NCBI RefSeq assembly: GCF_000002075.1
Contig: NW_004797653.1
Coordinates: 498,635 to 526,134, forward strand
Direction: 5' to 3'
DNA length: 27,500 nucleotides
Source: Aplysia californica
Lineage: Eukaryota; Mollusca; Gastropoda; Aplysiida; Aplysiidae
Shown: positions 10,881 to 21,657 of the stretch, piece after piece
Position numbering within the stretch: the stretch's first letter is position 1
Layout: the number at the start of each line of letters is the position of its first letter
Program-made: the position numbers and the translations under genes
The notes under the pieces: generated by a model
The model's database searches: none
What the model was told of the DNA's origin: nothing
What the model saw: the letters and a program-made list of their open reading frames with translations, nothing else

Positions 10881-11756
10881 CTGTTGATGAGGCACGAATG
10901 TCAACTTTATAATCTCATATGAGCACAGCTGATTAAAACCTGTCAATTCTTTGCCATATTCACAGACCGAAGGGCTAGAACCCAAATGGCCGCTGGATCG
11001 GAAAAGTAAAGTAAAAGTAAAGTATAATCTCGTATGTTAAATCAATTCATTCAAGCAACTACATTCAAGTAAGCTTTTTATATGTATGTCTTTAATGAGA
11101 ATGTTCAATGGAAAGAGAGTAAAACACAAGACATTCTTTCAGGCCACACATTATGGGTCCCACTGCGTCAAAACTTAAATCTTTGCCCCAAAGGAAAAAA
11201 AACAAAACTGGGAAAACTATATCACCTCATAGAAAGATCCCCCTCTCCCTTCCTTATACCCCTCCAAAATGCCTATCCAAGTTTACACTCTCCCTCCTCC
11301 CCCCTTTCAAACCTCTTTTCCCTCACCTCCCCCTCCTGCAAAAGCTTGACTTGATATTGTATGAAGGATGTAAAAATTGTGTACAATGTCTTTTAAAAGG
11401 TACTTAAGTCAAAATTGTCCAAGATGGCCACCTACTATTTAAGAGAAAAGGTATTGTCATGGGCAGGTGGAAATTTTGGACAGTGTCATATATTATTTCA
11501 ACAATGCAAGGGGAGAAGTGGGAAGTGGCCGTTTGTAAAAGTGACTGTCATCAACAGGTAGCCATTAGAGAAAGTTCACAATTGGGTATTAGATCCAACC
11601 TGACAATGGGGCAAATGTGCAATCTTTTGATTGCCACTAGACAACTTAAATTTGTATATATATATACATGATGGAAACGGATAAGAGGCAAAAAGCTACT
11701 GTATAACAGTCAACAGGATTATGCTGACATGCACACTTAACGTCATCCAAACTCAC
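10881..11756 (-). other. Intron between exons C and D
   Basis: This intron of about 0.9 kb has a GTGAGT donor at the exon C side and CATCAACAG at the exon D side. It contains a C-rich, T-rich low-complexity stretch on the plus strand around 11240-11340 and a short (TA)n near 11656-11668. The open frames through the C/T-rich tract are artefacts of composition. Confidence 0.7.
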
Positions 11757-11895
11757 CTACTTGAGAACCAGTATTATTGCTATACCCTTCATAGCATACT
11801 CTGTTTTCCGCAGGCAGATGTGGAATTTTGCTGATGTTGTTGCAGTTGTCACTCGAACAGCAAAATAGTTGTCCCAGTGATCCATTCATAGTCAC
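11757..11895 (-). CDS. Exon C: last loop of one LU domain and start of the next
   Basis: The exon has 139 nt, acceptor TTTTGAAATTCCAG, donor GTAG|GTGAGT, phase 0 in and phase 1 out. Residues 12-19 are CCSSDNCN (plus-strand 11839-11862), an exact CCxxDxCN signature of Ly6/uPAR/activin-receptor three-finger domains, preceded by QLF. A short linker (ISKIPHLPAENR) then leads to VCYEGY, the first Cys of the following LU domain. Sequons NGS, NIS and NNT are visible, and another (NVT) is created across the B/C junction. Joining to exon B restores a continuous LU domain and joining to exon D keeps the frame, so the model is well supported. The ligand is unknown. Confidence 0.88.
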
Positions 11896-12251
11896 CTGGA
11901 ATTTCAAAATATAGGGAAAAGAGACCTAAAGTAAAAGTAAACACTGAAGTACAATTAAGTCTTTAATTTGATCTTCTATCCCTTCTCTTTCCAGAGGGTA
12001 GAAAGAAATGACCTTCTACTTCGAATTGTTAGCTGGCTGTCCATATTTTCCTTGCACTAATGTAGAAGAATGTCTCTGCCATGATCAGAATGAGATTGAG
12101 AGTCAAAATGGTTTACACACTCTGACGTCTGCACTTCGTAAAATTCAATGTGGCATACAGGCCTGTAAATGTTCCTTGAGAAAATTGCTTTCCTAGAAAT
12201 TATGAAAGATCAAATGTGAACATACTGGTGGACTGAGGTAACGAAGGACAC

Positions 12252-14157
12252 TATGGGGACAAAGACCAGTAACCAGTAAAATATTTACTCCATTTTTCAA
12301 GCGGATTTACTAGAGTTTTTTAGGGGTTGGTCTTACTCATCCCAGCATGGGGTGACAAAGACCACCCTATAAAATCTCTCTTATAAAACAGCATGATTGT
12401 ATTAGTAATCCCCATCCTGGGGTGACTAAGACCTCTGGAAATAACTTATGCTTGTTGTGAGTGTTACTGAGGGCATCAAACTATCAGTACGGTACCCCTT
12501 AACTCTTTTCCTACAAGGCCAAAATCCACCACTGGCCCAGGGCTTTTCCCTGTCCTATTTTTAGGCCCCTACCCCATCAAAGGAAAATGTCAAGACATCC
12601 AACTCAACACAAACAAAGCATATCATATGGCCTATCAAACTGAAGGTTAAAAAATAATGTATCAGAAGGTGATGCAATGTTGAAGATTTATTCCAATTAT
12701 ATTAGTTTGGGTTTTCTAAAAGTTATTATGCAATATCGAAGGTGTCATATGAAATCAAGAAATTGTCCAGCTTTGAAAGGTCATATCTAAAAAAGTAAAA
12801 CAACAGCATCATTCAAACTTCACAGGTAGGCTTCCTAAAGTAATGCAAAGAAAGGCTGAAAGTTATGTATGTGTGCCTATTACAGTTAAAAATATGAGAC
12901 ATATGCTGAATTCAGGGGAGCACTTTTATTTTCATTTTTATTTTTCAAAGGGGACCGAAAAAAGCTCTGAAATCACTAGATAGATATCGTCTCTCAGTAT
13001 TATATTTTCTTTCATTTCCACAAAAGGAAGACAATTCTATTATTTTGAAAACGTGGATCGGCCGAGAATTTAATGTCTTTTCATTACAGGATTGGAATAG
13101 ATAGCGAGCCCGGCTCTCGGTCCAGCGAGGCCACATCTGCAAGATGCAAAGTGCGGCTCGCGGTAGGAAAAGGCTTAAAGGGCTCAGAGGACAATATAGT
13201 GTTAGAAAGTTTCAGGTCAATATCTTTATTATATGCCATTCACCAAGCTTTGGTTTGTAGGCTCTCCGCATCGTGATAATGGTATTTTAGTAATGGGTAT
13301 TAATGTATTTATCTAGGTCTAGACTGGGATTAAAGTGCTATACTGGAACAGAAATCGAGAGAGATAGAAGAGAATATATCATTAATAGTAATAAATTTTG
13401 ATAGAGTTGCATACTTAATAGCTTATCATCAATGAATGCCAGCTTAAGATGTACGGCAATTCCTCGTATAAATGTAAACCTTTTATCTCTAGCTCTAGAC
13501 TTTAAGCTCAACCTAGCAGCAAGACCATATACTGTTACGGGGCCATTCTGTTATTACCAGGTGCTAATGTCACACAATTCACCTGAAAATAGAAATAATA
13601 TAAAGAATGAACATATAGACAGGCAAATTGGGTTGAACAGGCAATTCAAATAGTGGTCTTAGTCACTTCGAATCAGCAATTCCAGGAAGAGACGATCAAG
13701 ACTACAACATCCACATAAAAAGTATTTAAAAAACTAAAAATAAGAGATTAAAATCAGTTAATTCACCCAATTTTAAAGTATGTTATCATCAAAAACATTA
13801 TTAAAGTTAAAGTACATTTGTGAAAACTATCTCTACCAAAGTTTTATAAGACAATAAAGAACCAATTGTTAGCAGTAAGGGGCAGACACCTTAGATTCAA
13901 GTGTAGTTCTGCCCAAAATGGTGCCTGCAGAGCTATTATCATGTTTTTAGGAATAAAAAAATACCAATTAGGCCTCATAAGTAAACCAAAAAAATACTGC
14001 ATTTTATTTTTGAAAATAAATCAGACTGTACCTCTTTAATACTATGCGTTTGACAAACACTATCAGGCCCCCAACTCTAAAATTAAAATTATTAGTTTAC
14101 AATGATTTAGGACTGACACTACTTGTACAAAAGGTGGTCTTAGTCACCTTGGCCCAT
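12252..14157. repeat. Dispersed GGTGACTAAGACC motif, three forward and two inverted
   Basis: Forward copies lie at 12252-12270, 12345-12366 and 12416-12433, each with T/GGGG before GACAAAGACC or GACTAAGACC. Reverse copies lie at 13651-13668 and 14131-14157 (TGGTCTTAGTCAC). The outer pair 12345/14131 also shares CATGGG beside the motif. The arrangement resembles subterminal repeats at the two ends of a decayed inverted-repeat element, but no clean terminus or transposase is visible. Confidence 0.4.
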
Positions 14158-14369
14158 GTAACTTAAAACTTAATCGAAGTTAAACTCTCAAAGTTGCTGT
14201 ATTTGCATGGATAAAACACACATTTACTAAAAGCTATGTGTGGAAATGCATCATATAAAAATATCATTCCATAATAAAACATGTTCCTGTCTCCAAAATA
14301 TCATTTGATCAGATACAGAGAAATGAAAATCTAAAGATTGAATCTTGTAAGATGAAACAAAAAAATATT

Positions 14370-14807
14370 GGGTCACGGCGCGGTGGAATCAGGCGCTCAT
14401 CAATTTTTGGGCACACAAAGTTACTGGAATCAACTGAAAGCAGTTTAATTTGTTTTGCTTCTGATGAAATAAATATCCTTATATCTCGAATAGAAATCAA
14501 AATATTTGCGATTGAAGGAGGTGAGGTTGCCTGGTTTCAGAGGGTGAAATTAGCGACAAAAATATGGCCCTCAAAGTTTGGGAACTCCAATAGCTAAAGA
14601 GTCCTTGAAAAAGGAAAAATGACATATTTTATGTCTTTAATCAATGTTTTTCAGTAAAATTCACATGGAAATGTGTTTTTATATGGACATAAAAGAAGTT
14701 GAGCCATAAAATAAAAATAAGATTAAAATGTCCAAACTAGTGGAAAAATGCCTTTTCCTTCGATTTCGTTATTTTGACGAGCGCCTGTATTCACCATGCT
14801 GCCTCAC
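14370..14807 (+). mobile_element. Non-autonomous inverted-repeat DNA transposon (MITE-like), copy 2
   Basis: About 438 bp, same family and orientation as the copies at 7335 and 23535. The left end reads GGTGGAATCAGGCGCTCATC and the right end GACGAGCGCCTG followed by CATGCTGCCTCAC. Internal blocks (GATTGAAGGAGGTGAGG, ATGGACATAAAAGAAG) match the other copies in order. It sits in the receptor gene intron with its right end only 18 bp from the first intron base after exon B. There is no transposase frame, and the flanking AT-rich duplication is not resolved. Confidence 0.85.
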
Positions 14808-14825
14808 TAATATGTTCACACTTAC

Positions 14826-15162
14826 ATTCACTATTATGTCATCATGTAGCACATCTCGACACACATTCTTGAAGTCACAACCATACTGAGTATGCACAGA
14901 CTCTTGTTTCACATTATCCTGCAACACATTCGTGGAAATATGACGAAAAACAAAACAATTTTTGCTTCCATTATTAGCAGCTTGTTTCAAGTTGGCGCTC
15001 TGTTTGTCAACTGGATCTTCAGTCTGCGATTTCTCACTGTAGTCTGTCACATAAAGAGTCTTTAACAAATGAACTTCTCCTGTCAAGCAAGACTGGTTCT
15101 GTAGGGCTTTTATGCTGTTCACATCTTTTCCATAGTAACAAAAGTTTGCACATGTTAGGGAG
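14826..15162 (-). CDS. Exon B: large ectodomain exon of the LU receptor
   Basis: The exon has 337 nt, acceptor GTTTCTTTTTTCTTTCAG, donor AAT|GTAAGT, phase 2 in and phase 0 out. It encodes 112 whole residues. The N-terminal part, SLTCANFCYYGKDVN with QNQSC and LTGEV, looks like the start of an LU domain. A Lys/Asn/Gln-rich hydrophilic stretch follows, then NCFVFRHIS and YGCDFKNVCRDVL, which lead into the CCSSDNCN loop of exon C. The distance from CYYG to CCSSDNCN is longer than the usual 70-90 residue LU domain, so there is either a long loop insertion or parts of two domains. Sequons NQS and NGS are present. The hydrophobic frame continuing upstream of the acceptor is intronic pyrimidine tract without an ATG, so this is not taken as the first exon. 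Confidence 0.8.
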
Positions 15163-16054
15163 CTGAAAGAAAAAAGAAACAATACAGTTATGAACCCAAC
15201 TGAAATGATTATGAGCCAAGTCAAACAACTGGCAGGGAGTATGAGCACTGTGTGTTAGTGTATTGAGAGAAGAGGGCAGACAGTACTAATGACAGGAAGC
15301 GAGTGTGAACGAGAGTCTTTTGGAGAGCATTGCGGGAGCTTGAAAGCATTTCTCTTTTAATTTTTTTGTTTAACACTTAAAACTCTTTAAAAATATGAAA
15401 GGTAAAAAAAAGTATACCCTATCATGTACATATCCATGCACATGAAAGAAGAACAGGATTAAATTTTTAAAAAATATATATCAAACCCCATCTCCACAAC
15501 CAAAACTGACATTTTACAGTGGAAATCAGAATTTAACCCTTTGCCTTTCATCCCAGAAATCGTCCTCAGGCACAGCCGATCCTAGAACTGAAATATGTTC
15601 ACACTATGAGTGCTGCACTGGGTAGTCTTCAAACTACAAACATGCCAATGCTCCACAGAGAAATGTTTGTCTGAAAATTCACAAAAGCTACAACTCATTC
15701 ATCCTGTCAAAAGTAGTGCCGTAAATGCTGTCCAAATACAATCAGTTCCCAAAAGTAATGACTGTATGATCACTGATTGATAAGCTCATCAGCTACCCTC
15801 TGAAACCACCAAACCACTTTTCTTTACCTTCATCAGTTGGCAACATTCGATTTGTCATAATACACACATGCCGTCAACATAATGAAAAATAAAATCTTTC
15901 TTTTGAAACAGCAGCTTATAGTAAAACAGTATGTTTTTAAAATTTACAAAAAGTGGCTTTTTTATCTTACATACCATTCTCCACTCATTTTATATAAAAT
16001 CACGTAAAAAAAAATATTTCTTATTTTTAAATAAAAGGATTCAAGGTAGAGAGA

Positions 16055-16300
16055 TGGTCGCTTTTAAGGACAAGCCGGCTAACCCGCATTTCGTGGGTTT
16101 CCAGAAATCTTCACCAACAGCAAATGTGGGCATTGCCCTACCTATAGGACAAGTTTGGTTTCATTGGTGTGTATTTGTTTGGTTACTGAGAAAACTCTCT
16201 TTGCCTTTTAAATATAAACTGAACAAGGGGCAAAAACTTTTCTGTCGATTTTCTCAAAACAGCATTTTTCGGGATAGCCCCCTTGTGCTTTAAGCGACCA
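16055..16300. mobile_element. Small inverted-repeat DNA element (MITE-like), 246 bp
   Basis: The left end starts TGGTCGCTTTTAAGGACAAG and the complement of the right end starts TGGTCGCTTAAAGCACAAG, giving imperfect inverted termini of about 20 bp. The interior is somewhat richer in G and C than its AT-rich surroundings and has no transposase. A frame of about 70 codons runs through it but has no recognisable domain. No target-site duplication is obvious. Only one copy is visible in the window, so the family assignment is open. Confidence 0.55.
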
Positions 16301-16780
16301 AATGTGCTTGGTACAGATTTGAAACTCTAGTTTAAATTTCAACGCCAGCAAACAAATCTTTTGGTCTCAAACAAGACATCATCCACTCTTCCATCCAGTC
16401 AGTATCACATTTATCTATCCTGCCCAGCACATCTAGTTTCAAAGAAACTCCACAGAACTGGGAGCTTTGGCACAGTGAGTGAAGCAACCTCTCAGTAAGG
16501 AGGCGATGCCTCTATACCACCCATTCTAATTTGACACACACGAAAAAGCACACAGCTGCTGAGTAGAGGCATACACAGGGCGATTAAAAAAACAACAACT
16601 TTGCAACTTTTTTCGAAAATACTTTCCTCAACGTCAAAGCTTTGGGTCTCAAATTTGAACAAAATATTTGCCAGCCAAAAGGAATTTGTCTGATATTCAT
16701 TTTAGATGATTCCACACAATAGTTTTGCTCTGTATAGCGCATGAGAAAACAAACCATTTTTAGCATCATTGGACATAATA

Positions 16781-17390
16781 TGTGTGTGTGCCCAAAGAAA
16801 GGTACCAAAAGTCAGATTTTGACAATTTTGAGTGAAGGGTAGTGCCATAAATTCAATGCTGAACACAGTGGGTTTTTTTATTTTTGAGGTATCAAGTAGT
16901 TTTTGAGATATATTGCACATATTGCGAGGTAGGGTATAAAAATATAATTTTGAGAAAATGATATTTTTTAAGTTTAACAAATGAGAGAACACACAAAATT
17001 GAAAAAATAAAACTTCTTTTAAATGTTATTTATCCATGAAAAGTTCATTTCCAATTTGCCATTCAGTTGACATCAATATATCATGATTAAAATTCAAAGA
17101 TAAAGCATAGCAGGGAAGAGAATGCTTTAAGAGTAGATTTTAACACCTTTTTATAACAGCAGTTTTCATTATATTTTTTAAATACTCTATCCTCAAAATA
17201 ATCGAAAATAAAATATTTAGAAGTCAAATCAATGAAAACCCTTTTAATACATTGTTAAAAAATGGTGGAACTATCATGTTTTTATGGAAACACATTTTGA
17301 TTAAAAAAGCGATTTTTTGTCATTATCAGCCTGTAGCTGAAAATGATCTGTGGCGACTTTTGGTACCTTTCTCCAGGCGCACACAGATAT
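16781..17390. repeat. Fold-back inverted repeat, ~31 bp arms
   Basis: The left arm is at 16781-16813 and the right arm at 17355-17390, sharing GAAAGGTACCAAAAGTC exactly with looser matching outside (about 27 of 31 positions). The ~540 bp between them shows no internal symmetry. The arms may be parts of two oppositely oriented copies of one repeat, since weak similarity continues outward from each arm. Confidence 0.5.
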
Positions 17391-19029
17391 ATCCCCACTT
17401 GGGAAGTATGACGCACCAGTTCGCATTAGATTAGAGGCGAACAGACAAAATGAGTTGCTTCTCGCATTCCACAGATGGAGGTATTGGCCAAAAATCGATA
17501 CTAAGGTCAAAATTGTAGATTTCCTATTGATGCCCTATATATTCTCTAGAAGTATAAAAAGCCTTTTACTATTTCATACTTACTTATTATATTAAGTAAA
17601 AACTTCACCTTTAAGCGTGGTATACCTATTTCCACAGGACTCGAATCCAAGCAGTTACTCATTTTGTCAGCACGCTTCACATATGTCCTATATGGCTAAA
17701 AGTCGCAATGTTCGCGCCATATTGCAAGCTACAGCAGTCTGACAAGTCAACAGAAGTTTGCAGATATTGTTTTTCTCAAATTTCCTTTGCCTGCTGAGAT
17801 CATAGTTACTTTTTATTTTAGTATTTTACAGAGCAGAGAGTATTTTGTAATGAGAGCAACCTCGCCTCCAACTCATACCCTGACATTTCGTAGGTTTCAC
17901 GCAGGGTACGGAAAGAATGATTAAAAAATTGCCCTGAACGGCTTCTATGATGTTATTGTCATGGGTTGAGATATTCCGTCACTTGAATCTAGAGAGAATA
18001 AGAATGAAAAATTCCAGGACAAAACGACCACTACAGGTCAAAAACGCACAATTCGCACCCCTTTCAATGTCACAAATCACAAGGATGCAGTAATTGAGTA
18101 GAGTCCCATGAGATGTCTGTCCACAGACCGTGTCTGCGGCTATGACTTTTCTACACCTCAACAGCCCACTTTCTCAAGGCAGAATTCACCTTATATCAAT
18201 ATAATTCATATTCGTGAGGTTGACATTGATCAGAGGATGGCAATGTGTACTTGGCTCCTCGATCGTATTGAAAAGCGTGAACATTTCCTCAATGACATTT
18301 GTTTCAGTGGCAAAGCCCACTTTCACCTTTCAGGATGTTAACTCCACAATGGGCACCCCACCCACCCCAACTGCAAAAATATACTGTCTATTGGTCACCG
18401 CACCCACTCCTTGTCATATCTATAGAGGAAACTGTATGAAAAGTTTATAGTGTATGCGGTAAAAGCATTGATGGTTTGGCGGGTCCTTATGTTTGGCCAC
18501 CACTGAACATTACGAGCAAGGTTTATAAAATGTTTTGAATCTAAAGGAGGGCACCGGCTCCAAGAATTCTGGAATTTATAAAAATATTAAATTAGTTTTT
18601 TAAATTCTATGAGAAATGAAATACTTCTATTTAAATGTTACAGGGATTAAAAAATTTAATGCAAAAAAGAAAATGATTTTTAAAAAAGCAAACCGATCGG
18701 TTCATGTCTTTCCTTAGATCTACAAGATTTTTAATTGGTGGTGCATTTAGCATATAGAGGTTTTTTTCTTCTTTAAGACATAATTTTCGTTTTCAAAAGT
18801 AAGTTTCATCTCTGTATTAATTTTATGTCAAAGAAATTTTATTTGAGAGAATGAATTAGTTCTGTTTCAAAATACAACAACTTAGAACAATTTTTGTACG
18901 AGATATATTCAGATAAAAAGTTGTAAAAAGTTTTTTGGGGGATCACGCATCAGCATGAGAGCACACAGAAATGATGAAAAGAGAGAGATTTTGAAAAGAG
19001 CCATAATTTCTGTGTATTCATTTAATGTG

Positions 19030-19311
19030 CTTTTCGAATCGAGCCGAACTACGCGGGTCGCCATTTTGTTTTGCCCGGAAGTTCTCGCAAGATCTACTCC
19101 TCCCCTCTTCTCTCTCTCTGTCTCTTTCTGATTACTGTCTGTCGGTGCGGACGATCAAATTGACCAAAATATTTTAAAGTTAAAAATTATTTAAAAAATG
19201 ATGTTAACACTCAAAAGTAAATTAATTTGGTTGTCTACAAAGATGCTACAGCTATATTTTAACTTTTCGAATCGAGCCGAACTACGTGGGTCGCCATTTT
19301 GTTTTGCCCGG
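19030..19311 (+). repeat. Direct duplication, 49 bp unit 233 bp apart
   Basis: Units at 19030-19078 and 19263-19311 differ at one position. Both begin CTTTTCGAATCGAGCCGAAC and end TTTTGTTTTGCCCGG, and each is followed by a CT-rich microsatellite-like tract. The unit is GC-richer than its surroundings. It may be two ends or fragments of one repeat, or a tandem duplication. Confidence 0.8.
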
Positions 19312-19450
19312 TCCAAGCTCTCACGCTACTCCTCTCTCTCTCTCTTTCTTTCTCTCTCTCTCCACTGTCCACAGACAATAATATTATAATAATACGCTTT
19401 TAGGCTACAGTAGTACACTTAGTTTAGTAATGGAAAGTGTAAGCTCACGG

Positions 19451-19496
19451 CACAGAATTCTACAATTTTTCTGTTTTATCAGTGTAGAATTCTGTG
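19451..19496. repeat. Perfect 14 bp hairpin
   Basis: CACAGAATTCTACA (19451-19464) pairs exactly with TGTAGAATTCTGTG (19483-19496) across an 18 nt loop. There is no following T-run or other sign of a transcription terminator, so its role is unknown. Confidence 0.85.
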
Positions 19497-19586
19497 GTTC
19501 AGGGTGAACGCAAAATTGGTTGGCCTAGATGTAGGCTATAATGGTGAACGCACAACGGGTGAAAATAGCCAAAAGACTCGCCTGCG

Positions 19587-19611
19587 CTATTCTCACCCGG
19601 GGTGAGAATAG
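19587..19611. repeat. Perfect 11 bp hairpin with 3 nt loop
   Basis: CTATTCTCACC and GGTGAGAATAG are separated by CGG. A related GGGTGAAAATAG lies about 30 bp to the left, so a competing stem with the left arm is possible. Confidence 0.85.
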
Positions 19612-19950
19612 AGGTGGCCTAAAAAAATAGCCTACTAATCTAGATAGATGTAGACTCAAAAGTACTTAAAATAAAAAGTATCGAAGTAAAGTAAAGTACT
19701 GGTTCTCAAAAATGTACCGGAGTACAGTAAAAGTACCGAAAATTGTAACATGCAATCAGCTCTGTGTTACATTGTATTGATAGCAAGCCAAGGCCAAGGC
19801 CAAGAAACAAGGGATTGCAACTAACAGAGACAATAATAGATTTCTATGACAGTTCAGTTGACACAGATGAAATTTATCATGACTCAGGGGAATTTATACA
19901 TCACTAAGTCTAAAAAATGGATTCAATATAAAACATATCACTAGACTTAC

Positions 19951-20087
19951 ATCAAAATTGATGTTGTAAAGGTATGCAAAATAAACAAAGCAGTGTTGAC
20001 GGAAACCGCCATCTTTGTTGCTTGAGACCCAAGAGTTCTCACGATAGTCGTACCAGAAACAGTTCGCATAATTTATTTCAGAGGCAT
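19951..20087 (-). CDS. Exon A: upstream cysteine-rich exon of the receptor or a neighbour
   Basis: The exon has 137 nt, acceptor TTTCTATTTCTAG, donor GAT|GTAAGT, phase 1 in and phase 0 out. It encodes 45 residues after a split codon, including NYANCFWYDY and FRQHCFVYF, rich in Cys and aromatic residues like the other ectodomain exons. Its phase pattern (1 to 0) equals that of exon D, the middle exon of an LU domain. It should therefore be followed by a phase 0 exon carrying a terminal CC loop, and exon B does not fit that. It could be part of a more N-terminal LU domain of the same protein with an unseen exon between, or belong to an alternative or neighbouring transcript. Confidence 0.55.
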
Positions 20088-20484
20088 CTAGAAATAGAAA
20101 TTGAGAGAAATGTGAAAAGAAAGCCTATTTGTGAAAAATGAAAATTCGTATTTCATGTAGGCTCTGAAAAAGGGGTCCATAATGTCCGGAACATAATGTC
20201 CAATGATAAAAGTTATTGTCAGCTGTTTCAAAGAAGTAATTATGGTATAAATTACAAGTACCTGTACATATCATTAAATGTAAATCTACACAAGTTTCGT
20301 TTTACTAATTGTTATTTTATGCATGGCAAAAATCTAGTAGTACTGTACTATCTAATGTCACAGGGGTGCAAAATCTTCATACCTTACAAACTTTTTGGGG
20401 GTCAACCTAATTTGATTGAGATGGCACTCTAGTATTTTTAAAAAAGTATTATTTTCCATATTTGCGACTCTCTTTGAAATATCC

Positions 20485-20994
<510 letters not shown>

Positions 20995-21083
<89 letters not shown>

Positions 21084-21140
21084 CATATAAAATTATATAT
21101 AATTAAACATATATATTATATAAATATATAATTTATATAC
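20995..21140. repeat. (AT)n microsatellite, right array
   Basis: A pure AT run to about 21065 is followed by a decayed TATA-rich stretch. Confidence 0.95.
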
Positions 21141-21655
21141 AATGTATATGGGCTACGAGTATATATATGTAGGCCTGAGTCGGCAAGTCCGGCAATCGGA
21201 TTACAATGTTGAAATAACCTTGGACGGCCGTTAAATACCGTTCAGCGGTAGATAACTTATTGCAGATAGTAATTTTCTAGTCATATTCCGACGGCCAGCC
21301 GATAAGGCAGCTTTCGCAATCGAAATGTCATCGGTTCTGAGTCGAATGCAGTAGATTAAAGGGACATAGGCCTAGTTCAAAACGATCCTGCTCTTGTTTG
21401 AAATATTTCGTGAATTATGTCCCGTTAACTCCTCTTCTTTCTCCCCTCCCCCATCGTATTTGTGCAGAGATTTTAAAAAAATAACTTTCTCTTTCTGATA
21501 GTAAGACTTCAGTTCAAATTTTAGCAAATGCAAACCAACAACAAATTCTACAATTATCCCATTTAAACCAGTCTACCCTCTGTATTCATCTACGTAAACA
21601 AACTTTGGAAATATTTAATATTTTTTAAATAGCCTCGTTGTGTTTTCGCATGAGT
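21141..21655. other. Non-coding stretch, nothing recognised
   Basis: No gene, repeat family or RNA was recognised between the right AT array and the GAA tract. Confidence 0.5.
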
Positions 21656-21657
21656 GA

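Larger units (their letters stand above)
11896..14825 (-). other. Intron between exons B and C, repeat-rich
   Basis: This intron of about 2.9 kb has a GTAAGT donor directly after exon B and AAATTCCAG before exon C. It contains five copies of a GTGACTAAGACC-like word (three forward at 12252-12433, two reverse at 13651 and 14131), a GC-richer plus-strand patch at 13090-13162, and transposon copy 2 lying 18 bp inside the donor. No additional receptor exon is required, because exon B (phase 0 out) joins exon C (phase 0 in). Confidence 0.7.
15163..19950 (-). other. Long intron(s) between exons A and B
   Basis: About 4.8 kb lies between the acceptor of exon B and the donor of exon A. Exon A ends in phase 0 while exon B starts in phase 2, so at least one exon should lie here if both belong to one transcript. 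I looked for the reverse complement of a CCxxDxCN motif and for in-frame donors and found none that fit. The stretch contains a 246 bp inverted-repeat element, a fold-back repeat, a 49 bp duplication and two hairpins, each listed separately. Confidence 0.5.
9084..20087 (-). other. Gene locus: LU-domain single-pass membrane receptor-like protein
   Basis: Five exons (A to E) lie in order on the minus strand. B-C, C-D and D-E join with matching phases (0, 1, 0) and consensus GT/AG borders, giving about 325 continuous residues. The order is: an LU domain spanning B and C that ends LFCCSSDNCNN, a second LU domain spanning C, D and E that ends LCCCDGNICF, a short stalk, one transmembrane helix and a ~30-residue tail ending in VIL and a stop. 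Eight N-glycosylation sequons are visible in exons B, C and E. LU domains occur in Ly6/uPAR proteins and in the ectodomains of TGF-beta-superfamily receptors. The protein is therefore inferred to sit at the cell surface and bind a protein ligand; which one cannot be read from sequence. The signal-peptide exon, the promoter and at least one exon between A and B are missing from my model. Confidence 0.8.

Noticed and set aside
15163-15254. A signal-peptide-like hydrophobic frame immediately upstream of exon B
   Set aside because: It has no ATG (it opens with GTG after an in-frame TAA). Its Phe/Leu/Ile content comes from the pyrimidine-rich intron tract ending TTTCTTTCAG.
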